From positions 1 to 43,491 of the forward strand of contig JAGFWP010000012.1 of assembly GCA_017639935.1 (NCBI GenBank): a stretch of 43,491 nucleotides of DNA, in the 5' to 3' direction. Position numbers and translations under genes: made by a program. This document shows positions 9,660 to 19,380 of this stretch, piece by piece. How positions within the stretch are numbered: position 1 is the stretch's first letter; every line of letters begins with the position of its first letter. The notes below the pieces were generated by a model. That model searched no databases and was not told the DNA's origin. It saw only the letters and a list, made by a program, of their open reading frames with translations. This stretch comes from Pelagibacteraceae bacterium (lineage in GTDB: Bacteria > Pseudomonadota > Alphaproteobacteria > HIMB59 > GCA-002718135).

Positions 9660-10384
9660 TTATTTTTTATTAAATTTATTACTATTGTGTAAACAATTGA
9701 TAAAACATAGAGAAGACCAATTACAATTAATGTAAGCCAAATATTAGAAATAAGCGATATACATATAATAACGCTTAAAATAATTATCCAAGGTATATAT
9801 TTTTTCGAAAAAACTATTTTCTTAAGTGAAAAAGTTGGAATTTTACTTATCATCAAAAAACCAATTAAACCTAAGTTGATTAAATTTAAATAAGCATTCC
9901 TTAAAAAAGAAAACTCAAATTCAATATATAAAAAAATAGGTAACAAACTTAATCCAGCTGCACCAGGGGAAGGAATTCCCACAAAGTAAGCATTTTTATC
10001 AATTCTTATTGGAGCTAAATAAATATCAGCAGTAAAACGTGCTAATCTTAAAGCTGCACAAACAACAAAAAACATAGAAATACTCCATCCAAGAGAATTT
10101 AAGTCAGATAATGTCCAAAAATATATTAATAAACTCGGTGCAACACCAAAAGATATAATATCACTTAATGAATCAAGCTCAGCACCAAAGTAACTTCCGC
10201 CTTTTAGTTTACTAGCAAACCAACCATCAAAAAAATCAAATATTGCTGCAAATATAATTAGTAAAATTGCTGTTTTCCAATCTTCATTTATTGAAAAACG
10301 AACTGAAGAAAGACCGCAACAAAGTGAGAGTACTGTAATGGTATTCGGAATGTATTTATATAAAAAATTGGAATTGTTATTCAT
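9656..10384 (-). CDS. pssA: CDP-diacylglycerol-serine O-phosphatidyltransferase
   Basis: Makes phosphatidylserine from CDP-diacylglycerol and serine; the neighbouring Psd then decarboxylates it to phosphatidylethanolamine. The 242-residue polytopic membrane protein carries the CDP-alcohol phosphotransferase motif at residues 50-75: D50-x2-D53-G54-x2-A57-S58-x8-G67-x3-D71-x3-D75. All four aspartates are kept, but the usual Arg after Ala is Ser58, followed by Lys59. The TM helices and the GAELDSLSD block match bacterial type II PssA. It follows psd after a 2-base gap, so both enzymes of the pathway are cotranscribed. Confidence 0.92.
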   Translation of the reverse strand: MNNNSNFLYKYIPNTITVLSLCCGLSSVRFSINEDWKTAILLIIFAAIFDFFDGWFASKLKGGSYFGAELDSLSDIISFGVAPSLLIYFWTLSDLNSLGWSISMFFVVCAALRLARFTADIYLAPIRIDKNAYFVGIPSPGAAGLSLLPIFLYIEFEFSFLRNAYLNLINLGLIGFLMISKIPTFSLKKIVFSKKYIPWIIILSVIICISLISNIWLTLIVIGLLYVLSIVYTIVINLIKNN

Positions 10385-10386
10385 TT

Positions 10387-11055
10387 TTATATTTCATTTG
10401 ACTGGGTAATGTTAAAAATGTGCTCTGGATTAGATATAATTGTTTCGCCTCCAATAACCATTTGTCCAACACTAACCATTAAGTTATAATTTATTGGTAA
10501 ATATAAATCTACCCTGCTTCCAAATTTGATAATACCAAACCTTTCTCCTTTTAATACTTCTTGATTAATTTTTAAGTCACAAACAATTCGTCTAGCAATC
10601 AGACCTGCGATTTGAGTAACAATTATTTTTTCTTTTTTTTTATTTTCTATTGTAACAATATTTCTTTCGTTTTCTTTGCTTGATTTTTCAACATTAGCTC
10701 TAAAAAATTTACCCGGAACATATTTAATATCTTTAACAGTGCCAGACATCGGCAATCTGTTTACATGAACATTAAATACATCTAAAAAAATACTAATTTT
10801 AAGAAACTTTCCTCTAATACAACATTCTTCCGGTAAATTTGATTCACCAAGAAAAACTATTTTCCCGTCAGCAGGAGATATAATAACGTTTTCATTTGGA
10901 ATTATTCTAATTGGATCACGAAAAAAATAAAAAAAACAAAAAGAAATAAATAAAAGAAAAAGACCGATTATTGGAAAAAAGGGAAAAGCAATAATAGTCA
11001 AAATAACACTGACTACCAAATATACCCAACCCTCATTATGTATTCTAAAATGCAT
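10387..11055 (-). CDS. psd: Phosphatidylserine decarboxylase proenzyme (short form)
   Basis: Produces phosphatidylethanolamine. The 222-residue proenzyme has two N-terminal hydrophobic helices (about 10-45), the early motif VIISPADGKIV, VFNVHVNRLP, and the autocleavage site FGS, with Gly179-Ser180 where Ser becomes the pyruvoyl group. The FGS motif and short length match the alphaproteobacterial/archaeal-like Psd class rather than the longer E. coli LGST class. It is first in the psd-pssA pair and diverges from the LOG-family gene. Confidence 0.95.
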   Translation of the reverse strand: MHFRIHNEGWVYLVVSVILTIIAFPFFPIIGLFLLFISFCFFYFFRDPIRIIPNENVIISPADGKIVFLGESNLPEECCIRGKFLKISIFLDVFNVHVNRLPMSGTVKDIKYVPGKFFRANVEKSSKENERNIVTIENKKKEKIIVTQIAGLIARRIVCDLKINQEVLKGERFGIIKFGSRVDLYLPINYNLMVSVGQMVIGGETIISNPEHIFNITQSNEI

Positions 11056-11101
11056 TAAATTATATTAATTGATTAAAATAATAAAAAATACATATATAAT
11101 T

Positions 11102-11638
11102 ATGGATATAAAATCTCTAACAATTTACTGCTCATCTTCAAATTTATTAGAACAAAAATATTATGATTTATCCAATAAAATTGGTGAATTATTAGGTAAT
11201 AAAAAAATATCTATCATTTATGGTGGTGGAAAAGTTGGTATGATGGGAAAAATTTCCCAATCTGCAATGAGCTCAAATGGTAGAGTCATAGGTATTATTC
11301 CAAAATTTTTAAACTCTAAAGAAATTATAGATTCAAATGTTTCAGAAACAATAATTGTAAATAACATGAGAGAAAGAAAACAAAAATTATTTGAATTAGG
11401 TGATGCTTTTTTAATATTACCAGGAGGTTCCGGCACTATAGAAGAAGCAACTGAAATAATATCTTGGGAATATTTAGGATTGCACAATAAACCTATTATA
11501 ATCTTTAACTTTGAAAATTATTGGGATTCTATGATACAAATGTATGACAATGCAAAAAAAAATAAATTTGGAGATAAGAATTTACAATCTATATTCAAAA
11601 TTGTAAAAACATTCGAAGAATTTTCTAATCTTTTTTAA
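11102..11638 (+). CDS. LOG-family protein (nucleoside 5'-monophosphate phosphoribohydrolase, TIGR00730)
   Basis: A 178-residue Rossmann-fold protein with the family motifs GGGKVGMMG and PGGSGTIEE, plus MRERK contributing an arginine. Members hydrolyse nucleotide N-glycosidic bonds; in plants they release cytokinins and in bacteria many act on AMP-like nucleotides. The frame extends upstream to a TTG at 11069, but the ATG at 11102 ([12 protein letters not shown]) fits the family start better. It ends 2 bases before icd and is probably cotranscribed with it. The exact substrate cannot be told from sequence. Confidence 0.88.
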   Translation: MDIKSLTIYCSSSNLLEQKYYDLSNKIGELLGNKKISIIYGGGKVGMMGKISQSAMSSNGRVIGIIPKFLNSKEIIDSNVSETIIVNNMRERKQKLFELGDAFLILPGGSGTIEEATEIISWEYLGLHNKPIIIFNFENYWDSMIQMYDNAKKNKFGDKNLQSIFKIVKTFEEFSNLF

Positions 11639-11640
11639 CC

Positions 11641-12855
11641 ATGGCTAAAATAAAAATAAAAAATCCAATTGTTGAGATGAATGGTGATGAAATGACTAGA
11701 ATCATCTGGGATTTTATTAAAGATAAATTAATCTTGCCCTATTTAGACGCAAATATAAAATATTATGATTTGGGAATACATAATAGAGATAAAACTAATG
11801 ATCAAATAACCATAGAATCTGCTAATGCAGTTAAAGAATTTGGCGTAGGTGTTAAATGCGCAACTATTACCCCGGATGAAAATAGAGTAAAAGAATTTAA
11901 TTTAAAACAAATGTGGCGTTCGCCTAATGGAACAATACGTAATATTCTAGGGGGTACTATTTTCAGGCAACCTATAATTTGCTTGAACGTCCCACGTATA
12001 GTATCCAAATGGAATAAGCCAATTGTTATCGCAAGGCATGCTTTTGGTGATCAATATAAAGCCACTGATACAATTATTGATAAAGCAGGTAAGTTAAAAA
12101 TTGTTTTTGTACCTGATGATGGCTCTACTAATATTGAAAAAGAAGTTTTTCATTTTGAAAAACCAGGAGTTGCCTTATCAATGTATAATTTAGATAATTC
12201 AATAATTGGTTTTGCTCGATCGTGTTTCAATTATGGATTAAACTTAAACTGGCCAGTTTATCTGTCTACAAAAAATACCATTCTTAAGATTTATGACGGT
12301 CGCTTTAAAGATTTATTTCAAGAGGTTTTTGAAAATGAATTTAAAGAAAAATTTAATGAAAAAAACTTAGTTTATGAACACAGATTGATAGATGATATGG
12401 TGGCCTCATCAATGAAATGGGAAGGTGGTTTTATCTGGGCATGCAAAAATTATGATGGTGACGTTCAATCAGACGCAATTGCCCAAGGATTTGGTTCTTT
12501 AGGATTAATGACTAGCGTTTTAATGTCACCGGATGGTAAAACGATTGAATCAGAAGCTGCCCATGGAACAGTCACAAGACATTATCGAAATCATCAAAAA
12601 GGATTGCCTACTTCAACAAACCCAATTGCCTCTATATTTGCATGGACTAGAGGTTTGCATTTCAGAGGTAAATTTGATGATAATTCTGAATTAATTTCTT
12701 TTGCTGAAACATTAGAAAAAGTATGTGTAGAAACTGTGGAATCTGGGAAAATGACCAAGGATTTAGCTATGTTAATAAGTCCAAATCAAAAATGGCTTAA
12801 CACAGAAGATTTTTTAAATAAATTGCAACAAAAATTAGAGGAAAATCTAAGTTAA
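11641..12855 (+). CDS. icd: Isocitrate dehydrogenase (NADP+), eukaryote-like dimeric type
   Basis: TCA-cycle enzyme oxidising isocitrate to 2-oxoglutarate. The 404-residue sequence starts [19 protein letters not shown] and carries the phospho-/substrate region of the type II family, with conserved blocks [27 protein letters not shown] and [14 protein letters not shown], and [11 protein letters not shown] near the cofactor site. Length and motifs match the alphaproteobacterial and mitochondrial NADP enzymes, not the E. coli type. Its final 9 bases overlap the convergent alaS 3' end. Confidence 0.97.
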   Translation: MAKIKIKNPIVEMNGDEMTRIIWDFIKDKLILPYLDANIKYYDLGIHNRDKTNDQITIESANAVKEFGVGVKCATITPDENRVKEFNLKQMWRSPNGTIRNILGGTIFRQPIICLNVPRIVSKWNKPIVIARHAFGDQYKATDTIIDKAGKLKIVFVPDDGSTNIEKEVFHFEKPGVALSMYNLDNSIIGFARSCFNYGLNLNWPVYLSTKNTILKIYDGRFKDLFQEVFENEFKEKFNEKNLVYEHRLIDDMVASSMKWEGGFIWACKNYDGDVQSDAIAQGFGSLGLMTSVLMSPDGKTIESEAAHGTVTRHYRNHQKGLPTSTNPIASIFAWTRGLHFRGKFDDNSELISFAETLEKVCVETVESGKMTKDLAMLISPNQKWLNTEDFLNKLQQKLEENLS

Positions 12856-15525
12856 TTTTAATACTTCCTTTTTTATTTCATTATAAATTTTATCAGCATT
12901 ATCTGGAATATTGCCGCCAGCCTGAGCTAAATCCTTTCTTCCTCCGCCACCTTTTCCTCCAACAATAGATGAGGCAATTTTTACAATATTGGTTGCATCA
13001 TAAATATTTGTTAAGTCATCTGTTAAGCCCACTATTATAGTAACTTTATTTTTATCAGTAGACACTAAAACAATAATGCTTTCTTGTGGATGTGATTTCT
13101 TTTGCTCATCAATAAATATCTTTAACGCCTTGGCAGGATAATTATTCGCAAGCAAATAAATGAGATTATAATTTCCAATTTTTTCAATTTTGATATTTTC
13201 TTTATTTTTTTCAATATCCATATTTTGTTTATTGTTATTATAAATATTTTTAATTTCCTTTAATTGTTCTTCTAAATTTTTCTCAAGATCGATATTGTAT
13301 GTTTTTTGAGGGTTAATATCCTTTATCAAGCCAATGTATTTATTTATTTCTTTTTTTATTTGAATCTTAAAATCTTTTTGTTTTGATTCTTGATCTCTGT
13401 TAAATATATTAACACTTATATTTGTTAATGCCTCAATTCTTCTAATGCCTGAAGCTATTGAAGATTCATTGGTAATCTTAAACTTTTCAATATCTCCTGT
13501 GTTATTAACATGAGTTCCTCCACATAATTCTCTAGAAAAAATATTATCTCTGCCCTTTCCCATTACAACAACTCTAACCTCATCTCCATATTTTTCACCA
13601 AATAGGGCTATCGCACCACTATTAACTGCCTCGTTATGATCCTGTATCTTAATTTGAACAGGACTTTTTTGTTTAATAATTTTATTAACAAGTAATTCTA
13701 TTTTTTCTAAATTTTCTTCCGAAATTATATCATTATGGCTAAAATCAAATCTAAGCTTTTCATCATTAACTAATGATCCTTTTTGAGAGATATGATTACC
13801 CAATACTTCTCTTAAAGCTGAGTGTAAAAGATGAGTCGATGAATGATTACACTTTATTAAATGTCTTCTATTATAATCAATGTAAGCTTCTAATACTTCC
13901 CCCACATTACACGAGCCTTTGATGACTTGTCCCCAATGAAGGAAATAATTTCCAAAAATTTTTGTTGTATTTATTACGTTAAATTTAAAATTTTCATTTT
14001 GTAAATAACCATTATCTCCAACTTGACCACCGCTTTCACCATAAAAAGGTGTTTGATTTAGTATAATAACTCCCTCCTCTCCTTTATTTAATTTATCAAC
14101 AGATTTATTATCTGATATTAAACTTAGTATAATGCTTTCGGATCCAGATTGTTCATATCCAAGAAATTCTGTTGATTTAATTTTATCAGTCACCTCAAGC
14201 CAAATTTTGTTCTCTTCTATATCTCCAGTACCTTTCCAACTTTGCCTTGCTCGCTTTTTTTGTTCTTCCATTTTTTTGTTAAATGAATCGACATCAACTA
14301 GAATTTTTTTATTTTTTAAATAATCTTGAGTTAAATCAAGAGGAAAACCGAAAGTATCATACAATTTAAAAGCTACTTCCCCACTAAATAAATTATTTTG
14401 TGTATTATTAATTTCATCTTCCAAAATTTTCATACCTTTATCAATCGTTTGTTTAAATTTTGTTTCTTCATTCAATAGTATATTTAAAATTAAATCTTTT
14501 GCTCTATTTAACTCAGGATAAGAAAATTTCATTTCATGAAGTAATGTTGGAAAAATTTTATGAAAAATTGGTTCTTTATTACCTAAGCTATGAGCGTGCC
14601 TCATACCCCTTCTCATAATTCTGCGAAGCACGTATCCCCTTCCCTCATTTGAAGGTAAAACTCCGTCAGTGATCAAAAAAGAGGCTGATCTCAGATGATC
14701 TGCTATTACTCTGTGACTAGCAGAATTTGCTTTTTCCTCTGAATTAGTGAGTTCAATGGATTTGTTAATTAATGGAGTGAATATATCTGTAGCATAATCA
14801 TCATTTGTATTCTGAAGTAAGGCTGCGACTCTCTCCAAGCCCATTCCTGTATCTATTGAAGGTTTTGGTAGATCTTCTCTTATATCTTTTGTTATTTGTT
14901 CATATTGCATAAAAACAAGATTCCAGATTTCAATAAAACGATCTCCATCTTCATCATCACTACCTGGTGGTCCACCTGGATAACTGTCTCCATGATCATA
15001 AAAAATTTCTGAACAGGGTCCGCATGGTCCTGTTTCACCCATTGACCAAAAATTATCAGAAGTATTAATTTTAAGAATTTTATTTTCTGATAAACCTGCT
15101 ATTTTTTTCCATAGAATAAATGCTTCTTCATCTTGATCAAAGACTGTCACCAAAAGTTTATTTTTATCAATTCCAAACTCTTTAATGATAAGATTCCAAG
15201 CTAATTCAATAGCCAAATCTTTAAAATAATCACCAAAAGAAAAATTTCCCAACATTTCAAAGAAAGTATGGTGTCGAGCAGTGTAACCCACATTCTCTAA
15301 ATCATTGTGTTTTCCTCCTGCCCTTACGCACTTTTGAGCTGTTACGGCTCTTTTGTAGTCTTTAGTTTCTTTGCCTGTAAAAACATTTTTAAATTGAACC
15401 ATCCCTGAATTAGCAAACATCAATGTTGGATCATTTTGCGGAACTAAAGAACTTGAATGAACAATTTTATGATTGTTTTTCTTGAAATAACTAAGAAATG
15501 TTTCCCTTATTTGTGATGATTTCAT
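12847..15525 (-). CDS. alaS: Alanine-tRNA ligase
   Basis: Charges tRNA-Ala and edits mischarged Ser/Gly. The 892-residue protein begins with the canonical [14 protein letters not shown] and class II catalytic blocks ([35 protein letters not shown]). The editing domain has the zinc-type motifs HSSTH (about residue 559) and CGGTH (about residue 668). The C-terminal C-Ala domain carries the glycine-rich [16 protein letters not shown]. Full length for the family. It stands alone on the minus strand, converging on icd. The recA terminator lies in the gap just upstream. Confidence 0.98.
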   Translation of the reverse strand: MKSSQIRETFLSYFKKNNHKIVHSSSLVPQNDPTLMFANSGMVQFKNVFTGKETKDYKRAVTAQKCVRAGGKHNDLENVGYTARHHTFFEMLGNFSFGDYFKDLAIELAWNLIIKEFGIDKNKLLVTVFDQDEEAFILWKKIAGLSENKILKINTSDNFWSMGETGPCGPCSEIFYDHGDSYPGGPPGSDDEDGDRFIEIWNLVFMQYEQITKDIREDLPKPSIDTGMGLERVAALLQNTNDDYATDIFTPLINKSIELTNSEEKANSASHRVIADHLRSASFLITDGVLPSNEGRGYVLRRIMRRGMRHAHSLGNKEPIFHKIFPTLLHEMKFSYPELNRAKDLILNILLNEETKFKQTIDKGMKILEDEINNTQNNLFSGEVAFKLYDTFGFPLDLTQDYLKNKKILVDVDSFNKKMEEQKKRARQSWKGTGDIEENKIWLEVTDKIKSTEFLGYEQSGSESIILSLISDNKSVDKLNKGEEGVIILNQTPFYGESGGQVGDNGYLQNENFKFNVINTTKIFGNYFLHWGQVIKGSCNVGEVLEAYIDYNRRHLIKCNHSSTHLLHSALREVLGNHISQKGSLVNDEKLRFDFSHNDIISEENLEKIELLVNKIIKQKSPVQIKIQDHNEAVNSGAIALFGEKYGDEVRVVVMGKGRDNIFSRELCGGTHVNNTGDIEKFKITNESSIASGIRRIEALTNISVNIFNRDQESKQKDFKIQIKKEINKYIGLIKDINPQKTYNIDLEKNLEEQLKEIKNIYNNNKQNMDIEKNKENIKIEKIGNYNLIYLLANNYPAKALKIFIDEQKKSHPQESIIVLVSTDKNKVTIIVGLTDDLTNIYDATNIVKIASSIVGGKGGGGRKDLAQAGGNIPDNADKIYNEIKKEVLKLT

Positions 15526-15565
15526 AAAATATTATTACAATAACATATAATTTTGACTATTTTTA

Positions 15566-15594
15566 TTAAAAAAGGCGTTGATTAACAACGCCTT
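15566..15594 (-). terminator. Intrinsic terminator of recA
   Basis: On the minus strand a perfect 9-bp stem (AAGGCGTTG / CAACGCCTT, plus-strand 15572-15580 and 15586-15594) with a 5-base loop is followed by a run of T. It starts 23 bases after the recA stop. The GC-rich stem stands out in this AT-rich sequence, making it the clearest rho-independent terminator in the window. It insulates recA from alaS. Confidence 0.92.
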
Positions 15595-15617
15595 AATACT
15601 GAAACTAAAATTTATTT

Positions 15618-16715
15618 TTATTTAATTTTATTGTTAAGTTCTTCTTTTTCTTTAACCACAGTGTCACCTTCCATCATTGCTTTTTCAACAATACCAGCAT
15701 TCTCTAAAATTTTGTTTTCAATTTCATTAGAAATGTCAGGATTCTCTTTAAGGAAACTTTTTACATTCTCTCTTCCTTGACCAATTTTATTATCTTTATA
15801 AGAAAACCAAGATCCCGACTTTTCAATAATTTCTGCTTTAACACCCAAATCAACAAGCTCACCTAGTTTAGATATGCCTTCGCCATACATAATATCAAAT
15901 TCTACAACTTTAAATGGCGGGGCCACTTTATTTTTAACTATTTTAACTCTGGTTTGATTGCCAATTATTTCATCTTTATCTTTAATTGCCCCTATTCGTC
16001 TAATATCAAGACGTACTGAAGAATAAAATTTAAGTGCGTTTCCACCTGTTGTTGTTTCTGGGCTGCCAAACATCACTCCTATTTTCATCCTTAATTGGTT
16101 AATAAAAACAACAAGGGTATTTGATTGAGCTATAGAACTTGTGAGTTTTCGAAGTGCTTGACTCATTAGTCTTGCCTGAAGACCTGGAAGAGAATCTCCC
16201 ATATCGCCTTCTAATTCTGCTCTAGGAACCAAAGCGGCTACTGAGTCAATAACTAAAACATCAATACCTCCAGATTTAATTAATGAATCAGCTATTTCTA
16301 ATCCTTGTTCACCAGTATCCGGCTGCGAAATAAGCAGATCTTCAAGATTCACCCCTAATTTTTTTGCATATGCGGGATCTAGGCAATGTTCAGCATCAAC
16401 AAAAGCGCAATTGCCACCCATTTTTTGTGACTCTGCAATAATATGTGTGGCTAATGTTGTTTTTCCAGAACTCTCAGGACCATAAATTTCAACTATCCTT
16501 CCTTTAGGAACTCCTCCAATACCAAGAGCTATATCAAGACTGAGAGAACCTGTTGAAATTGATTCAATATCAACGTTTGTTTTAGATCCAAGTCTCATAA
16601 TTGATCCTTTTCCATAATTTTTTTCAATTAGACTCACAGCTGCTTCTAGAGATTTATTTCTGTTTTCTTTGTCCATATTATTACTTTCAATTACTTTAAA
16701 TTTAGTCTGAGACAT
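15618..16715 (-). CDS. recA: Recombinase RecA
   Basis: DNA strand-exchange protein and SOS coprotease. The 365-residue sequence has Walker [10 protein letters not shown] (79-87), the Walker B region [14 protein letters not shown], loop L1/L2 surroundings ([28 protein letters not shown]), and an acidic/mixed C-terminus. The ATG at 16715-16713 is preferred over a TTG just upstream at 16718, because the Shine-Dalgarno-like GGAGA is better spaced for the ATG. A candidate alphaproteobacterial LexA box lies about 80 bases upstream, and an intrinsic terminator follows the gene. Confidence 0.98.
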   Translation of the reverse strand: MSQTKFKVIESNNMDKENRNKSLEAAVSLIEKNYGKGSIMRLGSKTNVDIESISTGSLSLDIALGIGGVPKGRIVEIYGPESSGKTTLATHIIAESQKMGGNCAFVDAEHCLDPAYAKKLGVNLEDLLISQPDTGEQGLEIADSLIKSGGIDVLVIDSVAALVPRAELEGDMGDSLPGLQARLMSQALRKLTSSIAQSNTLVVFINQLRMKIGVMFGSPETTTGGNALKFYSSVRLDIRRIGAIKDKDEIIGNQTRVKIVKNKVAPPFKVVEFDIMYGEGISKLGELVDLGVKAEIIEKSGSWFSYKDNKIGQGRENVKSFLKENPDISNEIENKILENAGIVEKAMMEGDTVVKEKEELNNKIK

Positions 16716-16796
16716 CAATTTTCTCCTTTGTACGTAGTTTTTTAATATGATTCTTGCAAATTTGTTTTTTGTACACGTTTTGTTCTTGTTTTAAAA

Positions 16797-16811
16797 GTTC
16801 TATTTTTGTTC
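16797..16811. promoter_or_regulatory. Candidate LexA/SOS box (GTTC-N7-GTTC) upstream of recA
   Basis: The plus strand reads GTTCTATTTTTGTTC, an exact match to the alphaproteobacterial LexA operator GTTC-N7-GTTC, in the 202-base divergent gap between recA and dksA. A third GTTC lies at 16782-16785. From recA it reads GAAC-N7-GAAC, 82-96 bases upstream of the ATG. Identity is by motif and location; no lexA gene is in the window. Confidence 0.7.
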
Positions 16812-16917
16812 TTTTTAATAATTTAATTTAACTTATTGAATTATAATAATTTTTAATTATTTTTTTATTATCTTGAAATTGTAAAAAACTTTGGATAAAT
16901 CCATCGCCCATTAAATT

Positions 16918-17328
16918 ATGACAACTATTTCAAAAAATTATAAACCTACTAAAAAAGAAAAATTTATGAATTCTAAAATGAAAGAATATTTTAAATTAAA
17001 ACTGGTTAATTGGAAAAAAGATCTTTTAAAAGAATCATCGCAAACCTTAAAAAAACTTCAAAAAGAAGAAAATTCTCCAAAGCCTGATTTAACTGATAGA
17101 GCTACTGAAGAAATTGAAAGATCTTTAGAATTAAGAACAAGAGATAGGGAAAGAAAATTAATTAACAAAATTGATGAAGCTTTGAAAAGAATTATTGAAG
17201 GAAGTTACGGATATTGCAAAGAAACTGGTGAACCCATCGGGATTAAACGTCTTGAAGCTAGGCCTATCGCTACTTTAAGCCTAGAAGCACAAGAAATACA
17301 TGAAAAAAAAGAAAAAAAAGTTAACTAA
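16918..17328 (+). CDS. dksA: DksA-family RNA polymerase-binding transcription factor
   Basis: A 136-residue secondary-channel regulator of RNA polymerase that works with ppGpp. The coiled-coil tip carries the acidic motif DLTDRA (Asp57, Asp60), matching the functional DxxDxA tip of E. coli DksA. The C-terminal finger keeps the shape GSYGYC-KETGEPIG-IKRLEARPIATLSLEAQE, but only Cys100 remains of the four zinc cysteines. This form is the usual alphaproteobacterial variant. Divergent from recA; moaA follows after 195 bases. Confidence 0.93.
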   Translation: MTTISKNYKPTKKEKFMNSKMKEYFKLKLVNWKKDLLKESSQTLKKLQKEENSPKPDLTDRATEEIERSLELRTRDRERKLINKIDEALKRIIEGSYGYCKETGEPIGIKRLEARPIATLSLEAQEIHEKKEKKVN

Positions 17329-17346
17329 TTTTTTTTATTAACTTTT
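17316..17346 (+). terminator. Weak terminator-like hairpin after dksA
   Basis: A 9-bp AT-rich inverted repeat, AAAAGTTAA / TTAACTTTT, spans the dksA stop codon, with a T-rich loop. It lacks a GC core and a clean downstream T tract, so it is only a weak candidate. The remaining intergenic bases up to moaA (to 17523) show nothing else recognisable. Confidence 0.3.
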
Positions 17347-17523
17347 GTCAAATTATTCAAATTCAGTATTATTACCTAGACGATAGTTAATAATATAAAG
17401 TAAAATATTTAGGATATAGATTATGTATTATTCTCAAATAACAATCGATATTGCTTTAAATTTTTTTATATATAAAAAAATTACTAATTTGAAAAAAATT
17501 AAAGTTAAGATATCAAAATATAA

Positions 17524-18516
17524 ATGCAGCTAACAGATCAGTATAATAGAAAAGTTAATTATTTAAGAATTTCTGTAACAGATAGATGTGATTTAAGATG
17601 CGTTTATTGCATGAAAGAAAAAATGACTTTTCTTCCAAAAAAAGAAGTTCTTACTTTAGAAGAAATTGAGAGGTTATGTGACAATTTTATTGATCTTGGT
17701 ATAAATAAAATTAGATTAACCGGCGGTGAGCCTTTAGTTAGAAAAGATTTGATTAAATTGATTGGAAAATTAAATTTAAAGAAAAAATATACAAATCTTA
17801 AAGAAATTACTTTAACAACAAATGGCACTCTCTTGGAAATCTTCGCAAAGGATTTAAAGAAAAATGGCGTGGATCGCATCAACGTATCTTTAGATACAAT
17901 TGATGATAATTTGTATAAGAAAATAACAAGAACTGGTAATTTAAACAAAGTAATAAAAGGTATCAATGAAGCAAAAAAGAATGACATTAAAATAAAAATT
18001 AATGTTGTTGCAATCAAAGATTTTAACGAAAAAGAATTACATACAATGGTTGAATGGGCTAATCAAACAAAGGTTGATTTAACTTTTATTGAAGTAATGC
18101 CAATGAGTGAAACAGACTCCGAGAGACACTTACAGTTTTTACCCTTAAATAAAGTTTATGAAAAATTAAATTCAAAATATAATTTTTATAAAATTGATAA
18201 AAACACTGGCGGACCTTCAACATATTATCGAAGCAATAAACTACTAATTGATGTTGGTTTTATAGCTCCTCTAACTAATAATTTTTGTTCAAACTGCAAT
18301 AGAGTTAGAATTACAAGCACAGGAAAACTATTTATGTGTCTTGGACAAAATAATTATATAGATTTAAAAAAAATTTTAAGAAGTGATTATAGTGAAAATT
18401 ATATAAAAGATAAAATCAAGTCTGCTTTAAAAATTAAGCCGCTAAGACACGATTTTATTATTGAAAAAAACACAAAACCGTACTTAAAAAGACATATGAA
18501 TGTGACAGGTGGTTAA
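17524..18516 (+). CDS. moaA: GTP 3',8-cyclase MoaA
   Basis: Radical SAM enzyme for the first step of molybdenum cofactor synthesis. The 330-residue protein has the SAM cluster motif C22-x3-C26-x2-C29 (CDLRCVYC), the GGEP motif at 68-71, and the second 4Fe-4S cluster ligands C255-x2-C258-x13-C272. It ends in the conserved Gly-Gly needed for activity. This implies that the organism makes Moco enzymes, though no other moa/mog genes are nearby. Its TAA stop overlaps the nadK ATG by one base (TAATG), so the two are coupled. Confidence 0.96.
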   Translation: MQLTDQYNRKVNYLRISVTDRCDLRCVYCMKEKMTFLPKKEVLTLEEIERLCDNFIDLGINKIRLTGGEPLVRKDLIKLIGKLNLKKKYTNLKEITLTTNGTLLEIFAKDLKKNGVDRINVSLDTIDDNLYKKITRTGNLNKVIKGINEAKKNDIKIKINVVAIKDFNEKELHTMVEWANQTKVDLTFIEVMPMSETDSERHLQFLPLNKVYEKLNSKYNFYKIDKNTGGPSTYYRSNKLLIDVGFIAPLTNNFCSNCNRVRITSTGKLFMCLGQNNYIDLKKILRSDYSENYIKDKIKSALKIKPLRHDFIIEKNTKPYLKRHMNVTGG

Positions 18517-19274
18517 TGAAATTTTTTTTTATTTCTTCTGACTCGAGCGAGGCATTATCTTCAAAGAAAAAACTTATGGATGTGTATGGACAGAATAGTG
18601 TTGAAAAAGCTGATGTAATTATTCCATTGGGAGGAGATGGATTTTTATTAAGATGCCTTCATAACTTTAATAAATTCAACAAGCCTTTTTATGGTATTAA
18701 CTACGGCTCTATAGGTTTTTTAATGAATTCAGATTATTATGAAAAACTAGATAAAATTATTTCCTCTGCACAAAAAATTCAACTTAAACCTTTAAGTTTG
18801 AAAGCAAAAAATAATAATGGGGAATCTTTCAAATCAATAGCTTTTAATGAAGTCTCTATTAGAAGACAAACACATCAAGCCGCTAAAATTAGTATTAAGA
18901 TTAATGATATTGAAAGATTGAAAGAATTAATATGCGATGGAGTGTTAGTTTCAACTGCTGCCGGGAGTACTGCTTATAATCTTTCAGCGCATGGAAGTAT
19001 TATTCCTCTTGATTCAAAACTGTTAGCCTTAACTCCCATTAGTGCCTTTCGACCGCGGAGATGGAGAGGGGCATTATTGTCAGAAAAAACAAAAATAAAT
19101 TTTCACGTCATCAATTCTGAAATTAGATCTTCTAGTGTTTCTGCTGATAATTATGAGTTAAAAAATATTAAAGAGGTAGAGATAACTTCATCGAACGATC
19201 TCACATGCACTATTTTATTTGATAACAATCATTCAATAGAAGAAAGAATATTAAAAGAACAATTCCTTTCTTAA
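18516..19274 (+). CDS. nadK: NAD kinase
   Basis: Phosphorylates NAD to NADP. The 252-residue protein carries the diagnostic GGDG motif (39-42, PLGGDGFLL), NYGSIGFLMN, and the NE/D-G-x-x-V-S-T-A-x-G-S-T-A-Y region (DGVLVSTAAGSTAYNLS). Length fits the compact alphaproteobacterial NadK. It overlaps moaA by one base and converges on the tRNA-Leu gene 7 bases after its stop. Confidence 0.95.
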   Translation: MKFFFISSDSSEALSSKKKLMDVYGQNSVEKADVIIPLGGDGFLLRCLHNFNKFNKPFYGINYGSIGFLMNSDYYEKLDKIISSAQKIQLKPLSLKAKNNNGESFKSIAFNEVSIRRQTHQAAKISIKINDIERLKELICDGVLVSTAAGSTAYNLSAHGSIIPLDSKLLALTPISAFRPRRWRGALLSEKTKINFHVINSEIRSSSVSADNYELKNIKEVEITSSNDLTCTILFDNNHSIEERILKEQFLS

Positions 19275-19281
19275 AATTTTG

Positions 19282-19366
19282 TGGTAGCCTCGGCCGGACT
19301 CGAACCGGCACTCCCAATTGGGCAAGGATTTTAAGTCCTTTGTGTCTACCATTCCACCACGAGGCC
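19282..19366 (-). tRNA. tRNA-Leu (anticodon UAA)
   Basis: An 85-base minus-strand gene. Acceptor stem GGCCTCG pairs with CGAGGCT, the anticodon loop is CTTAAAA giving UAA, and the T-arm has GGTTCGAGTCC. There is a long class II variable arm (about CCCAATTGGGAG), and CCA is encoded at the 3' end. It starts 14 bases after the cinA-like stop on the same strand, so it may be cotranscribed and processed. Confidence 0.96.
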
Positions 19367-19380
19367 AGAAACTCTATCTA

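Noticed and set aside
11069-11101. Upstream TTG start extending the LOG-family protein by 11 residues
   Set aside because: The extension is unlike the family N-terminus and the ATG at 11102 aligns with it.
16716-16718. TTG start one codon before the recA ATG
   Set aside because: GGAGA spacing favours the ATG, and the family start is M-S-Q/T-like at that position.
16918-17328. DksA missing three zinc cysteines as a sign of decay
   Set aside because: The single-cysteine finger is, as recalled, the normal form in alphaproteobacteria and the rest of the protein is intact.
17423-17533. A 36-codon ATG frame between dksA and moaA
   Set aside because: Composition is simply Lys/Ile/Asn-rich as expected for AT-rich spacer, it runs into moaA in another frame, and there is no recognisable motif.
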